In this document: positions 16,040 through 25,227 of the stretch, in pieces
How the letters are laid out: each line of letters begins with the position of its first letter
How positions within the stretch are numbered: the stretch's first letter is position 1
NCBI RefSeq assembly: GCF_008329645.1
Contig: NZ_CP043474.1
Span: 4,092,001-4,156,000 of the forward strand
DNA: 64,000 nt
From: Mycolicibacterium grossiae
GTDB taxonomy: Bacteria; Actinomycetota; Actinomycetes; Mycobacteriales; Mycobacteriaceae
Direction: 5' to 3'
Made by a program: the position numbers and the translations under genes
Notes under the pieces: generated by a model
What the model saw: only the letters and a program-made list of their open reading frames with translations
The model's database searches: none
Told to the model about the DNA's origin: nothing

Positions 16040-17458
16040 GTGCATACGGTCTTCGACGCTGACGTCGACCCCGGTCTGGTCGAACGCTCCCTGGCCGGCA
16101 GCGTGCTGGGTTCGGTCTGGCTGGAGACGCTGTCGGGCGACCAGCGTCTCCAGTATCCGACGCTGACCGGCGCGGTCACGTGCGACCTGCTGGTGGTCGG
16201 CGGCGGCTATACCGGGCTGTGGACGGCGCTGCACGCCGCGCGTCGTCATCCCGACCGGCGCGTCGTCCTGATCGAGGCCGAACGGATCGGCTGGGCGGCG
16301 TCGGGCCGCAACGGCGGCTTCGTCGACGCCAGCCTCACCCACGGCACCGAGAACGGACGGTCCCGCTGGCCCGGTGAACTCGACACGCTGACCGCCATGG
16401 GGCTGGCCAACCTCGACGGCATGCAGGCCGAGATCGCCGAACTCGGCCTCGACGCCGAATGGGAGCGCACCGGCATGCTCGCCGTCGCCACCGAGCCGCA
16501 CCAGGTGCCGTGGCTGTCCGCGGCGGCGGCCCACGGCGACGGCGCGTTCCTCGATCAGGCCGCCGTCCGCGCCGAGGTGGACTCGCCGACCTACCGGGCG
16601 GGGCTGTTCGCCGCCGACACCTGCGCGCTCGTGCATCCGGCGAAGCTGGCCCTCGAACTAGCTCGCGCGTGCCAGGAGGCGGGCGTGACGATCTACGAGC
16701 ACACCGCCGCACGGTCGCTGGATTCCGGCGGCGCGACGCTGCGCGTCGACACCGGCGGCGCCGTCATCACCACCCGGCACGCGGTGCTGGCGACCAACGT
16801 CTTCCCGTCGCTGCTGCGGCGCAACCGGCTGCACACCGTGCCGGTGTACGACTACGTGCTGGCGACCGAGCCGCTGACCGACGCCCAGTTCGACCGCATC
16901 GGCTGGCGGCACCGGCAGGGGATCGGCGACACGGCCAACCAGTTCCACTACTACCGGCGCTCGCGCGACGGCCGCATCGTGTTCGGCGGATACGACGCCG
17001 TCTACCACTTCGGGCGCCGTGTCGATTCCGCCTACGAGGACCGGGCGGAGACCTACCGCCTACTGGCGCGGCACTTCTTCCTCACCTTCCCGCAGCTCGA
17101 CGACGTCCGGTTCAGTCACCGCTGGGCCGGGCCGATCGACACCAACACCCGCTTCTGCGCGCACTGGGGCCTCGCCCGCGACGGCCGAGTCGCGTACGTC
17201 AACGGCTTCACCGGCCTCGGCGTCGGCGCGGCCCGCTTCGCCGCCGACGTGTGCCTGGACCTGCTGGCCGGTGAGCCAACGGAGCGGACCCGCCTGGAGA
17301 TGGTGCGCCGCAAGCCGATGCCCTTCCCGCCGGAACCGTTGGCGAGCATCGGCATCCAGGCCACCCGGTGGTCGCTCGACCGCGCCGACCACTGCGCGGG
17401 ACGGCGCAATCTGTTGCTGCGCACGCTCGACGCGGTGGGCCTGGGCTTCGATTCCTGA
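16040..17458 (+). CDS. FAD-dependent amine/amino-acid oxidoreductase (DAO family), 472 aa
   Basis: A dinucleotide-binding motif GGGYTG at 54-59 is followed by WAASGRNGGFVDASL, the flavin-contacting segment seen in gamma-glutamylputrescine oxidase and glycine/sarcosine oxidase relatives. The C-terminal VAYVNGFTGLGVGAARFAAD closes the FAD site. The enzyme would oxidise an amine to an imine with release of hydrogen peroxide or reduction of another acceptor; substrate unknown. It starts with a GTG at 16040, 45 nt after the Erg3-like gene, so the two may share a promoter. The FAD/DAO family call is firm; the PuuB-like subfamily is a guess. Confidence 0.85.
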   Translation: MHTVFDADVDPGLVERSLAGSVLGSVWLETLSGDQRLQYPTLTGAVTCDLLVVGGGYTGLWTALHAARRHPDRRVVLIEAERIGWAASGRNGGFVDASLTHGTENGRSRWPGELDTLTAMGLANLDGMQAEIAELGLDAEWERTGMLAVATEPHQVPWLSAAAAHGDGAFLDQAAVRAEVDSPTYRAGLFAADTCALVHPAKLALELARACQEAGVTIYEHTAARSLDSGGATLRVDTGGAVITTRHAVLATNVFPSLLRRNRLHTVPVYDYVLATEPLTDAQFDRIGWRHRQGIGDTANQFHYYRRSRDGRIVFGGYDAVYHFGRRVDSAYEDRAETYRLLARHFFLTFPQLDDVRFSHRWAGPIDTNTRFCAHWGLARDGRVAYVNGFTGLGVGAARFAADVCLDLLAGEPTERTRLEMVRRKPMPFPPEPLASIGIQATRWSLDRADHCAGRRNLLLRTLDAVGLGFDS

Positions 17459-17604
17459 CCGTCGTCCGACGCCGGTGCGCTGAATCACCCACGGCAGGCG
17501 TCGGCTTCACCTCCGCGCCGGCTTCGCTCGTGGGTAGGCTGTGACACCACCCCGAGGGACACCCATCCTTGGGAGCCCTGGCCGCAGGACCGATCGGAGG
17601 CGCG

Positions 17605-18306
17605 ATGGCAATCCGGCGTGCGAGGAGGGGCGCTGCCGCGTTCGCGGCGGCGGTCGTCGCCGCCCTGGCGTGCGTCGCCCCGGCCGATGCGGTTCCCGGC
17701 GTGCTGGTGTTCCCGGGCATGGAGATCCGGCAGGACACCAACAAGTGCACGCTCGGCTTCGTCGACGTCGCGACGCGCACGGCGTTCACCGCCGGGCACT
17801 GCCGCGGCAACGGCGTGGTGAACGACCAGTTCGGCAACGTCATCGGCTACCAGACCGCGTTCCGCGACAACACCCCGGACGGCGCCACGATCGCCACCGA
17901 CCACGTGATCTCGGACTGGCAGTCGATCGCCCTGGCCCCCGACGTCGCGCTCAACGACGTCCTGCCCGACGGCCGTGCGCTCGTCGTCGATCCCGCCGTG
18001 GTGCCCACGCAGGGCCAGCGGGTGTGCCACTTCGGCGTCGTGACCCAGGAGAGCTGCGGCACCGTCGAATCGGTCAACAACGGATGGTTCACGATGACCA
18101 ATGGCGTGGTCAGCCAGAAGGGCGACTCCGGCGGCCCGGTGTACGTCCTCACCGGCGACGGCCGCGCGGCGATCATCGGCATGTTCAACAGCACGTGGGG
18201 TCAGTTCCCGGCAGCGGTGTCCTGGCAGGCCGCCAGACAGCAGATGACCGAACAGCCGGTGTCGGGCACCGTCGACGTCGCGCGGGGACCGGTGCCCCCG
18301 GCCTGA
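17605..18306 (+). CDS. Secreted trypsin-like serine protease (Rv1815-like), 233 aa
   Basis: A signal peptide with twin arginines near the start ([20 protein letters not shown], cleavage after PADA at ~29) leads to an S1-type chymotrypsin fold. H65 is in TAGHC and S175 in [10 protein letters not shown]; the acid is probably D104 ([10 protein letters not shown]). Cysteine pairs C48-C66 and C141-C151 fit two disulfides. The ATG at 17605 is chosen for its GGAGG at 17596-17600 over an upstream TTG at 17569. Position and size match Rv1815, an exported protease-like protein of M. tuberculosis. Its protein substrate is not known. Confidence 0.85.
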   Translation: MAIRRARRGAAAFAAAVVAALACVAPADAVPGVLVFPGMEIRQDTNKCTLGFVDVATRTAFTAGHCRGNGVVNDQFGNVIGYQTAFRDNTPDGATIATDHVISDWQSIALAPDVALNDVLPDGRALVVDPAVVPTQGQRVCHFGVVTQESCGTVESVNNGWFTMTNGVVSQKGDSGGPVYVLTGDGRAAIIGMFNSTWGQFPAAVSWQAARQQMTEQPVSGTVDVARGPVPPA

Positions 18307-18364
18307 CCCGTCGTCTCGGGAGAGCACGTGTCGGGGAACCATCCCGCGCCGTCGGGGTCCTACG

Positions 18365-18982
18365 ATGCTTCCCGTGGCGGTTTCGACGCGTCGGTGGTCC
18401 CGCCGCAAGATCACCATCGCCGTGCTGGCGTCCATCGGCATCCTGGCCATGGTGGGCACGACGCTCGCCGCGATCGTGATGCCGTTCCTGCAGCGCGACC
18501 AGACCGCAGCCCCGCCGCGCCCGACGGCGGCGCCGACGCCGACCGAGCCGCCGGTGGTGATCCGGCCGCTGCCGATCCGCCCGGTGGTGGAGGCGTTCCA
18601 GGCGCAGCCCGGCCAGTGCGACCCACCGCCGCCCCCGCTGCCGCCCGCCGAGCCGCAGCCGGCGTGCGACGTCGAGCGCGTCGCCCACTACCAGCTCGAA
18701 CCGGTGGCCCTCGAACTCGGTCTGACCGGCGCGAAGACGGTGAAACTGCCGACGTCGCCGTACTACAGCGTGCAGATCGTCATGGACAGCCGGTCCAGCG
18801 CGGCATTCGCGCAGTACACCGCCGCGAACGTCGGCCGCCAAGTCGCCTTCGTGCGCGACGGGTTGGTGCTGGCGGCGCCGCCGATCACCCAGGCCATCGA
18901 CGGCCAGTCCCTGCAGCTGTCGGGCGAACTCACCCAGGCCACCGCCGACACCATCACCCGGATGATCCGCGACGGCGACTGA
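18365..18982 (+). CDS. SecDF P1-head-like membrane-anchored protein, 205 aa
   Basis: An N-terminal membrane anchor (~residues 16-40, ITIAVLASIGILAMVGTTLA) is followed by a proline-rich linker (~50-100) and a C-terminal domain. In that domain FAQYTAANVGRQVAFVRDGL and GQSLQLSGELTQATADTI match the P1 'head' of SecD/SecDF, the periplasmic part that helps pull proteins through the Sec channel. No other SecD portion is present: no six-helix channel. It is thus a stand-alone domain exposed outside the membrane. It lies between a secreted protease gene and the F420-family gene. The role is inferred to be in export or as a surface protein; not established. Confidence 0.72.
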   Translation: MLPVAVSTRRWSRRKITIAVLASIGILAMVGTTLAAIVMPFLQRDQTAAPPRPTAAPTPTEPPVVIRPLPIRPVVEAFQAQPGQCDPPPPPLPPAEPQPACDVERVAHYQLEPVALELGLTGAKTVKLPTSPYYSVQIVMDSRSSAAFAQYTAANVGRQVAFVRDGLVLAAPPITQAIDGQSLQLSGELTQATADTITRMIRDGD

Positions 18983-18986
18983 GGCG

Positions 18987-19427
18987 TCAGTCGCGCAGGA
19001 CGAATACCGGGATCGACGGTGCGACGGCGCGGTACTCGGCGTCGGTCGAGTCCGGTGTCAGGCCGCCGACGTGCCCCTTGACCTCCCAGAACCACCGCCG
19101 CAGGTAGGCCCGCAGCACGGCGGGCTTCGCCTCGTCGGGTAGCTCGGCGAGGTGGTGGGTGCGGCGCCGCCGGCGCGGGCCCATCTCGACCTCGCCGGCG
19201 GCGCGCGCGTTGCGGGCCCATTGCGTGTTGCCGCGCGGCGAGACCAGGTAGTCCCGTCCGTCGAGGGTCAGCACGTTGACCACGACGCCGCGCATCTCGC
19301 CGCTCGTTCGGCCGCGCACCCGCAGCGCGCGGGTGCCGGCGATGCCGATGCCCCACTCGGCGAGTCGGCGGAACACCTCGTTCACGGCGCGGGCGCTGCG
19401 GGTCGGTTGGTCGTAGCGGATGTTCAT
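18987..19427 (-). CDS. Deazaflavin (F420)-dependent nitroreductase-family protein, 146 aa
   Basis: Ddn-like fold: RALRVRGRTSGEMRGVVVNVL forms the cofactor-phosphate binding segment, GRDYLVSPRGNTQWARNARAAG the usual central motif, and the size is typical of split-barrel F420-dependent reductases (FDOR-A). Such enzymes use F420H2 to reduce quinones, nitro compounds or fatty acids. The ATG at 19427 is used. Its promoter region carries the first of two near-perfect palindromes that it shares with the divergent TetR gene, so the TetR very likely represses it. Confidence 0.85.
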   Translation of the reverse strand: MNIRYDQPTRSARAVNEVFRRLAEWGIGIAGTRALRVRGRTSGEMRGVVVNVLTLDGRDYLVSPRGNTQWARNARAAGEVEMGPRRRRRTHHLAELPDEAKPAVLRAYLRRWFWEVKGHVGGLTPDSTDAEYRAVAPSIPVFVLRD

Positions 19428-19449
19428 GGCGGGTCCTTTCGCGTCGATT

Positions 19450-19515
19450 TCGAGAGCAGTGCTCTCTTCTTGAGCGTGCCACGCCGACGGGCCGTAAACA
19501 AGAGCAGTGCTCTCG
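19450..19515. promoter_or_regulatory. Twin palindromic operators of the Rv1816-like TetR
   Basis: Two copies of a palindrome sit in the 108-nt gap between divergent genes: GAGAGCAGTGCTCTC at 19452-19466 (15 nt, perfect about its central G) and AGAGCAGTGCTCT at 19501-19513. Their centres are 48 nt apart. The first lies next to the F420-family gene start, the second 22 nt before the TetR start. The placement fits autoregulation of the TetR and repression of its neighbour. No other palindrome of this quality is in the gap. Confidence 0.8.
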
Positions 19516-19535
19516 ATCTGTGGCAGAGTGGGGCC

Positions 19536-20222
19536 GTGAGCACGCGGCAGGACGCGCGGAGGCGCATCGAGCGCCGGATCATCGACCTCGGCCGGCGCCA
19601 GTTGGCCACCGATGGGGCCGCCGCGCTGTCGGTGCGCGCGATCGCCCGTGATCTCGGCATGGTGTCGTCGGCGGTGTACCGCTACGTCGCCAGCCGCGAC
19701 GACCTGCTGACCATGCTGCTGCTCGACGCCTACACCGAACTCGCCGACCAGGTCGACGAGGCGGCCGCGGCGGCATCCGACGACTGGCGCGCCCGGGTGC
19801 GTGCCATCGCACGGGCCGCCCGCGGCTGGGCGGTCCGCGAACCGGCCCGCTGGGCGCTGCTGTACGGCAGCCCGGTTCCCGGTTACCACGCACCCGCCGA
19901 CCGCACCGTCGGGCCTGGTACCCGCGTCATCGCCGCCCTGCTGGGCGCGGTCGACGCCGGCATCGCCGCCGGGGAGGTGGCGGCCCCGCCGGCTGAGGTC
20001 TCCGGGCCAACGGTTCGCGACTTCGACGGTCTGCGTGAGGAATTCGGCTTCACCGGCGACGACGCCGTGCTGCTGCGCTGCCTCGCGCTGTGGGCCGGAC
20101 TGGTCGGTGCGATCAGCCTGGAGGTCTTCGGCCAGTACGGCGCCGACACGCTGCGCGACGTCCCGACGGTGTTCGACGGCCAGGTCGACGTGCTGCTCGG
20201 GACACTGACGGCACCGGACTAG
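19536..20222 (+). CDS. TetR-family transcriptional repressor (Rv1816-like), 228 aa
   Basis: The N-terminal helix-turn-helix (LSVRAIARDLGMVSSAVYRYVASRDDLLTMLL, residues ~35-67) is standard for TetR. The ligand-binding part contains RWALLYGSPVPGYHAPADRT and WAGLVGAISLEVFGQYG, which closely follow Rv1816 of M. tuberculosis, so this is its counterpart. The GTG at 19536 lies just downstream of the second operator. It probably senses a hydrophobic small molecule and controls itself and the divergent F420-family gene. Its TAG stop is part of a KstR-type box that serves the next operon. Confidence 0.9.
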   Translation: MSTRQDARRRIERRIIDLGRRQLATDGAAALSVRAIARDLGMVSSAVYRYVASRDDLLTMLLLDAYTELADQVDEAAAAASDDWRARVRAIARAARGWAVREPARWALLYGSPVPGYHAPADRTVGPGTRVIAALLGAVDAGIAAGEVAAPPAEVSGPTVRDFDGLREEFGFTGDDAVLLRCLALWAGLVGAISLEVFGQYGADTLRDVPTVFDGQVDVLLGTLTAPD

Positions 20223-20234
20223 AACACGTTCTAG
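20219..20234. promoter_or_regulatory. KstR-consensus operator upstream of VOC/flavoprotein pair
   Basis: CTAGAACACGTTCTAG has 7-nt inverted arms around AC. The core TAGAACACGTTCTA (20220-20233) fits the TnnAACnnGTTnnA consensus of KstR, the repressor of cholesterol and steroid catabolism in actinobacteria, at every fixed position. It lies 34 nt before the ATG at 20268 and overlaps the TetR stop codon. The match is sequence only; binding is inferred. Confidence 0.7.
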
Positions 20235-20267
20235 CCTTGCCCCGCATCGGGGGATATCCTCGACTCG

Positions 20268-20762
20268 ATGCATGACCAGACACCTGTCCAGATCGCCTGG
20301 GTGACGCGCGACCTGGACGCGACGGAGGCGGCGCTCACCGCGGCGCTCGCCGCCCGCACCTGGGTCCGCATGCCCGACGTGCACTTCGCCCCGGACGCCT
20401 GCACCTACCGCGGCGCCCCGGCCGACTTCACCGCCCACGTGTCCTTCTCCTACGCCGGGGACACCCAGCTCGAGGTGATCCAGCCGGTGGCCGGGCGCAG
20501 CCCCTACGCCGACCACCTCGACGCGTGCGGACCCGGCCTGCACCACGTCTGCGTCACCGCACCGGACCCCGCCGCGCTCGACGCGATGGTGGCCGGCGCC
20601 GAGGGCGACGGCATGGAGGTGGTCGGCCGCGGGACCATGCCCGGCGGCATGCGCTTCGCCTACCTCTCCGCCGCCGACGCCGGGGTGCCCTACCTCGAGA
20701 TGGCGTACGTGCCGCCCGACATCCAGGACTTCTTCGACTACGTCAAGCAGGAGCAACAGTGA
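20268..20762 (+). CDS. VOC-superfamily (glyoxalase-like) protein, 164 aa
   Basis: Two beta-alpha-beta-beta-beta modules are visible: PVQIAWVTRDLDATEAALTAAL with TQLEVIQPVAGRSPYADHL, then GPGLHHVCVTAPDPAALDAM with AGVPYLEMAYVPPD. The potential metal ligands (H in HHVCV, E in LEVI and LEMAY) are conserved as in glyoxalase or epimerase members. The stop overlaps the GTG of the following flavoprotein gene (GTGA). With the KstR-type box in front and a ketosteroid-dehydrogenase-like partner behind, a step in steroid or similar ring degradation is plausible. The reaction is not known. Confidence 0.78.
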   Translation: MHDQTPVQIAWVTRDLDATEAALTAALAARTWVRMPDVHFAPDACTYRGAPADFTAHVSFSYAGDTQLEVIQPVAGRSPYADHLDACGPGLHHVCVTAPDPAALDAMVAGAEGDGMEVVGRGTMPGGMRFAYLSAADAGVPYLEMAYVPPDIQDFFDYVKQEQQ

Positions 20763-22267
20763 GCATCGACCACCCCGACACCATCGCCGCACGCGACGTC
20801 ACCGACTGGGGCGCCGAGGACGCCGACGTCGTCGTGATCGGCTTCGGCATCGCCGGCGGCTGCGCGGCCGTCAGCGCCGCCGCCGCGGGCGCCCGGGTCC
20901 TGGTTCTCGAGAAGGCCGCCGCCGCGGGCGGCACGACGTCGATGGCCGGCGGCCACTTCTACCTCGGCGGCGGCACCGCCGTGCAGCGCGCCACCGGCCA
21001 CGACGACACCCCCGACGCCATGTACGACTACCTCGTCGCGGTGGCCCAGGACCCCGACCACGAGAAGATCCGCGCCTACTGCGACGGCAGCGTCGAACAC
21101 TTCGAGTGGCTGGAGGCGCTGGGTTTCCAGTTCGAGCGCAGCTACTGGAAGGGCAAGGTGGTCGTCCCGCCCGGCACCGAGGGCCTGTCCTACACCGGCA
21201 ACGAGAAGGTCTGGCCGTTCTGCGAGCAGGCGACGCCCGCGCCGCGCGGGCACTCCGTCCCCGTACCCGGGGAGCTCGGCGGCGCCGACATGGTGATCCG
21301 GCTGCTCGTCGCGCGCGCCGAGGAACTCGGCGTGCGGACCCGCTACGAGACCGGCGTGACCAACCTGATCCTGGACGACGACTATGCCGTCGCGGGCGTG
21401 CGGTGGAAGCACTTCACCGAGAGCGGTGCGGTGCGCGCCCGGTCCGTCGTGATCGCCGCGGGCGGCTTCGCGATGAACCCGGAACTCGTCGCCACCCACA
21501 CGCCCGCGCTGGCACAGCGCCGCAAGACGAAGCACCACGGCGAGGTGGAGCCCTACATCCTGGGGAACCCGAACGACGACGGCCTCGGCATCGCCCTCGG
21601 TGTCTCGGCGGGCGGCGAGGCGAAGAACCTCGACGGCCTGTTCATCACCGCCGCCGCCTACCCGCCGGAGATCCTGCTGACCGGCGTGATCGTCAACAAC
21701 CAGGGTCAGCGGTTCGTCGCCGAGGACTCCTACCACTCGCGGACCTCGGCGTTCGTGCTCGAACAGCCCGATCAGCAGGCGTACCTCATCGTCGACGAGG
21801 CGCACCTGCAGATGCCCGAGATGCCGCTGATCAAGTTCATCGACGGCTGGGAGACCGTCGCGGAGATGGAAGCGGCACTCGGGATCCCCGAGGGCAACCT
21901 CGTCGCGACGCTGGAGCGCTACAACGCCCACGCCGCCGAGGGCGCCGACCCGGACTTCCACAAGCAGCCCGAGTACGTCGCCGCGCAGGACACCGGACCG
22001 TGGGGTGCGTTCGACCTGTCCCTCGGCGTCGCGATGTACTCCGGTTTCACGATGGGCGGGCTGACGGTGACGCTCGACGGCGAGGTGCGCCGCGCCGACG
22101 GCTCGGTGATCGACGGGCTCTACGCCGCCGGGGCGTGCGCGTCGAACATCGCCCAGGACGGCAAGGGCTACGCCAGCGGCACCCAGCTGGGGGAGGGCTC
22201 GTTCTTCGGCCGCCGGGCGGGCACGCACGCCGCGCGGCGGGCCCGCTCGGACGCGCTCGCTGGTTGA
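20759..22267 (+). CDS. FAD-binding dehydrogenase of the fumarate reductase/ketosteroid-dehydrogenase family (Rv1817-like), 502 aa
   Basis: The N-terminal FAD motif VVVIGFGIAGGCAAV (G28-F-G30-I-A-G33) and EKAAAAGGTTSMAGGHFYLG are typical of the fumarate reductase/3-ketosteroid delta-1-dehydrogenase flavoproteins. The C-terminus has GLYAAGACASNIAQDGKGYASGTQLGEG, which closes the flavin site. Full length. It matches the position of Rv1817. The GTG start overlaps the VOC gene stop by 4 nt. A KstR-type box controls the pair, so a steroid or cyclic ketone is a reasonable guess for the substrate, but the characteristic KstD catalytic Tyr arrangement could not be confirmed by eye. Confidence 0.82.
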   Translation: MSIDHPDTIAARDVTDWGAEDADVVVIGFGIAGGCAAVSAAAAGARVLVLEKAAAAGGTTSMAGGHFYLGGGTAVQRATGHDDTPDAMYDYLVAVAQDPDHEKIRAYCDGSVEHFEWLEALGFQFERSYWKGKVVVPPGTEGLSYTGNEKVWPFCEQATPAPRGHSVPVPGELGGADMVIRLLVARAEELGVRTRYETGVTNLILDDDYAVAGVRWKHFTESGAVRARSVVIAAGGFAMNPELVATHTPALAQRRKTKHHGEVEPYILGNPNDDGLGIALGVSAGGEAKNLDGLFITAAAYPPEILLTGVIVNNQGQRFVAEDSYHSRTSAFVLEQPDQQAYLIVDEAHLQMPEMPLIKFIDGWETVAEMEAALGIPEGNLVATLERYNAHAAEGADPDFHKQPEYVAAQDTGPWGAFDLSLGVAMYSGFTMGGLTVTLDGEVRRADGSVIDGLYAAGACASNIAQDGKGYASGTQLGEGSFFGRRAGTHAARRARSDALAG

Positions 22268-22280
22268 GCCGTCCAGCCGG

Positions 22281-24200
22281 TTAGGCCTGCCCGGCGGGTT
22301 GCCCGACGAGGCCCAGCCGCCACTCGCCGTCGCCGAGCAGGTGCAACTGCTTGTCGTGGTGCTGCTCGACGGTGCTGCGGTGGCTGACGCTGACCATGAT
22401 CGTGTTCGGCAGCGCGCTGCGCACCAACCGGTAGAGCGTCAACTCCAGGCCCTCGTCGAGCGCGGAGGTCGACTCGTCGAGGAACACGGCCTTCGGCTTG
22501 GTCAGCAGGATGCGGGCGAACGCGATGCGCTGCTGCTCGCCCGGGGAGAGCACCTTGGCCCAGTCCTCCACCTCGTCGAGCCGGTCGATCAGGTGCGGCA
22601 GCGCCACCTTGGCCAGCACGTCGGCGATCTCGGCGTCGGTGACCTCACCCTCCTTGCACGGGTAGGACACCACCGCGCGCAGGTCGCCGAGCGGAACGTA
22701 GGGCAGCTGCGACAGGAACAGCGTCGAGTTGTCCTCGTCGGGACACTTCATCGACCCGGACGCGAACGGCCACAGCTGCCCGAGGCTGCGCAGCAGCGTG
22801 GTCTTGCCGCTGCCCGACGGACCGGTGATGACGAGCGTGTCGCCGGGGTCCAGGCGCAGGTCCAGCGGCTTGAGCAGCTGGCGACCGTCCGGGGTGCGGA
22901 CCTCGACGTCGTCGAGTTGCACGGTGCCGTCACCGCACCCCTCGAGATGGACCTCGGGGAGTTCGCGGGCCTCCTCGTTGGCGACGACGAGGCCGTGCAG
23001 ACGGATGATGGCCGCGCGATAGCCGGCGAACTGGTCGTAGGCGTTGCGGAAGAAGGACAGACCGTCCTGGATGCTGCCGAACGCCGACGCCGACTGGCTC
23101 ATCGCGCCCAGGGTGATCTCGCCGCCGAGGAAGCGCGGGAACTGCAGCAGGTAGGGCAGCAGCACGATGGCCTGGTCCATCGACAGGTTCCAGCCGTAGA
23201 ACCCGATCATTCGGTTAACGTAGCGCTTGTAATTGGTCACGATCGGCGCGAAGCGCGCCCGCAGCCCCACGCGCTCGGCGATCTCGCCGCGGTAGAAGGC
23301 CACCGCCTCCGAGGCGTCGCGCAGCCGGATCAACGCGTAGCGGAACGCGGCGTTGTACTTCTCGTTGTCGAACGACAGCCAGATGATCGGCTTGCCGATC
23401 CAGAACGCGATGACGCTGGCCACCAGCACGTAGAGGATGAGGATCGCGAACATCGCCTTCGGCACGTCGACGTGCACCAGCGGCAGCGTCAACGTGCCCG
23501 ATAGGTTCCACAGAATCGCGGTGAACGAAATCATCGAGGCGATCGCGTTGATGGCGCCGAAGAGCAGCGTCGCGGCCGAGGTGTTGTTCGGCGTGTTGGG
23601 CAGGGGACCGACGCCCGCGGTGAAGATGTCGATGTCGGTCTGGATGCGCTGGTCCGGGTTGTCGATGGTGTCGTCGATGAACCGGCCGCGGTAGTAGGCC
23701 CGGCCGTCGAGCCAGTCGCCGGTGAGCCGGTCGGTGAGCCACGACCGCCACGCGAGCATGAAGCGCTGGGTGATGAAGAGGTCTGCCATGATGCGCGCGA
23801 CGTGCAGGACGGCGAGCAGGGCGAAGACGCCCATCGACATCCAGAAGCCGTCCTTGCCGGAGTCCAGCACGCCCTGTTCGCCGTTGCCCAGGCCGGCCGC
23901 GACCGCCTGAAAACTGCTCATCATGTCGTTGCCCTGGAAGCTGAACAGCACCGACAGTCGCACGGCGGTGATGACCGACAGCAGCATGACGGCCAGCCAC
24001 AACCACACCCGCACCGCGCCCGGGCCGGTGAAGTAGGCGCCGGTGATCCGCCAGAACTGCCGACCCCACTCGGTGAACTTGCCGATGAGGACCAACACCA
24101 CCAGCGTGGCGATCGCCGCGATCACCCACCCCTTGGCAATCCACACCAGCGACGTCAGGAGCTCACTGGACCAGTCCAAGGTCGGGGTGAACGTTTCCAT
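22281..24200 (-). CDS. bacA: BacA/SbmA-type ABC transporter with fused ATPase (Rv1819c homologue), 639 aa
   Basis: The N-terminal ~400 residues contain membrane helices of the SbmA/BacA fold, with [31 protein letters not shown]. The C-terminal ATPase has Walker [10 protein letters not shown] at 460-468, signature LSPGEQQ at 551-557 and Walker B AVFLDEST with catalytic E576. The ATG at 24200 gives 639 residues, the length I recall for M. tuberculosis BacA, which takes up vitamin B12, bleomycin and antimicrobial peptides and forms a large hydrophilic cavity. It is encoded opposite to its neighbours. Confidence 0.95.
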   Translation of the reverse strand: METFTPTLDWSSELLTSLVWIAKGWVIAAIATLVVLVLIGKFTEWGRQFWRITGAYFTGPGAVRVWLWLAVMLLSVITAVRLSVLFSFQGNDMMSSFQAVAAGLGNGEQGVLDSGKDGFWMSMGVFALLAVLHVARIMADLFITQRFMLAWRSWLTDRLTGDWLDGRAYYRGRFIDDTIDNPDQRIQTDIDIFTAGVGPLPNTPNNTSAATLLFGAINAIASMISFTAILWNLSGTLTLPLVHVDVPKAMFAILILYVLVASVIAFWIGKPIIWLSFDNEKYNAAFRYALIRLRDASEAVAFYRGEIAERVGLRARFAPIVTNYKRYVNRMIGFYGWNLSMDQAIVLLPYLLQFPRFLGGEITLGAMSQSASAFGSIQDGLSFFRNAYDQFAGYRAAIIRLHGLVVANEEARELPEVHLEGCGDGTVQLDDVEVRTPDGRQLLKPLDLRLDPGDTLVITGPSGSGKTTLLRSLGQLWPFASGSMKCPDEDNSTLFLSQLPYVPLGDLRAVVSYPCKEGEVTDAEIADVLAKVALPHLIDRLDEVEDWAKVLSPGEQQRIAFARILLTKPKAVFLDESTSALDEGLELTLYRLVRSALPNTIMVSVSHRSTVEQHHDKQLHLLGDGEWRLGLVGQPAGQA

Positions 24201-24362
24201 GCAGGGCAAGGTACCCGCACGTTCACGCATTGGGCTCGGCGAGGGCGCGAGCGGTCACGGCGGGTCGCACGGCCCGCCGCGCGCGGCCGCCGAGCAACGT
24301 GCCGCGGCGGTGCGTCGGCCGGTTCCCCGGCGCCCCGGGAGGTCACCGGCCAGGCTGGTCGG

Positions 24363-25184
24363 GTGCAGGTGACCTCCCACGACGCGGCGCGATTCCGGGC
24401 CCTCGCCGAACCGTTCTACCGGCGCGACCCGGTGGCGCACACCGTCGAACTCGCGGGGCTGGCCGCACCCGAGCTCCCGGCCGACGCGGTGCTGCTCACG
24501 GTGTGCGACGGCGGGCGGGTCATCGGCGCGGCGGTGCGCACGCCGCCCTACCCGCTGGTGTGCGCCCTGCCCGTCGACGCCGCCGGAGCCGTCGCGGCGG
24601 TCCTCGCCGACGTCGCGCCCGGGCTGCCGGCCGTGCGCGGCCCACGCCCGGGCACCGAGGCGCTCGCCCAGGCGTGGGTGCGGCGGACGGGCGCGACGGT
24701 CGCCGGACGCACCGAGGAGCGATTGCACGTGCTCGGCGACCTCGCCGCGCCGGCGGGGGTCGCGGGCCGGGCGCGCGCAGGCGACGCCGGTGACGGGGAG
24801 CTGCTCGCCGACTGGTCCGGCCGCTTCTTCGCCGAGACGTTCGGCGTTCCCGGCGTGCCGGCCCACGGTTTCGTCACGGCCCAGCGGACGGCCGGATCCC
24901 GCTTCGTGCTGTGGCTGCGCGACGGGATGCCGGTCAGCCTGGCGATGGTCCGCCGCCCCGCCGCCGGGGTGGCGCGGATCGGCCCGGTCTACACCCCCGG
25001 CGCGCACCGCGGCCACGGGTACGCCTCGGCGGTCACCGCGGCGGCGGCCCAGCAGGCGCGTGCCGCGGGAGCCGCCGACGTCGTCCTGTTCACCGACGTG
25101 GCCAACCCGGTGGCGGGCGCGCTCTACCGGCGGCTCGGCTTCGTGCCGCGGGCGGACTGGCTGGCGGTCGACTTCGCCCCGTGA
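24363..25184 (+). CDS. GNAT-family N-acetyltransferase, 273 aa
   Basis: The C-terminal half has the acetyl-CoA binding motif [22 protein letters not shown] (residues ~213-235) and ends with the [25 protein letters not shown] strand, characteristic of GNAT enzymes that have a degenerate N-terminal copy. It is a stand-alone gene between bacA and secA2, the slot that holds ilvG (Rv1820) in H37Rv. The substrate cannot be told. The GTG at 24363 is favoured because the sequence upstream of it is low-complexity Arg/Pro. Confidence 0.82.
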   Translation: MQVTSHDAARFRALAEPFYRRDPVAHTVELAGLAAPELPADAVLLTVCDGGRVIGAAVRTPPYPLVCALPVDAAGAVAAVLADVAPGLPAVRGPRPGTEALAQAWVRRTGATVAGRTEERLHVLGDLAAPAGVAGRARAGDAGDGELLADWSGRFFAETFGVPGVPAHGFVTAQRTAGSRFVLWLRDGMPVSLAMVRRPAAGVARIGPVYTPGAHRGHGYASAVTAAAAQQARAAGAADVVLFTDVANPVAGALYRRLGFVPRADWLAVDFAP

Positions 25185-25227
25185 GTGGCGTGCGTGCCGT
25201 ACCGGCCGGGCCGCGTACCGTGAACGC

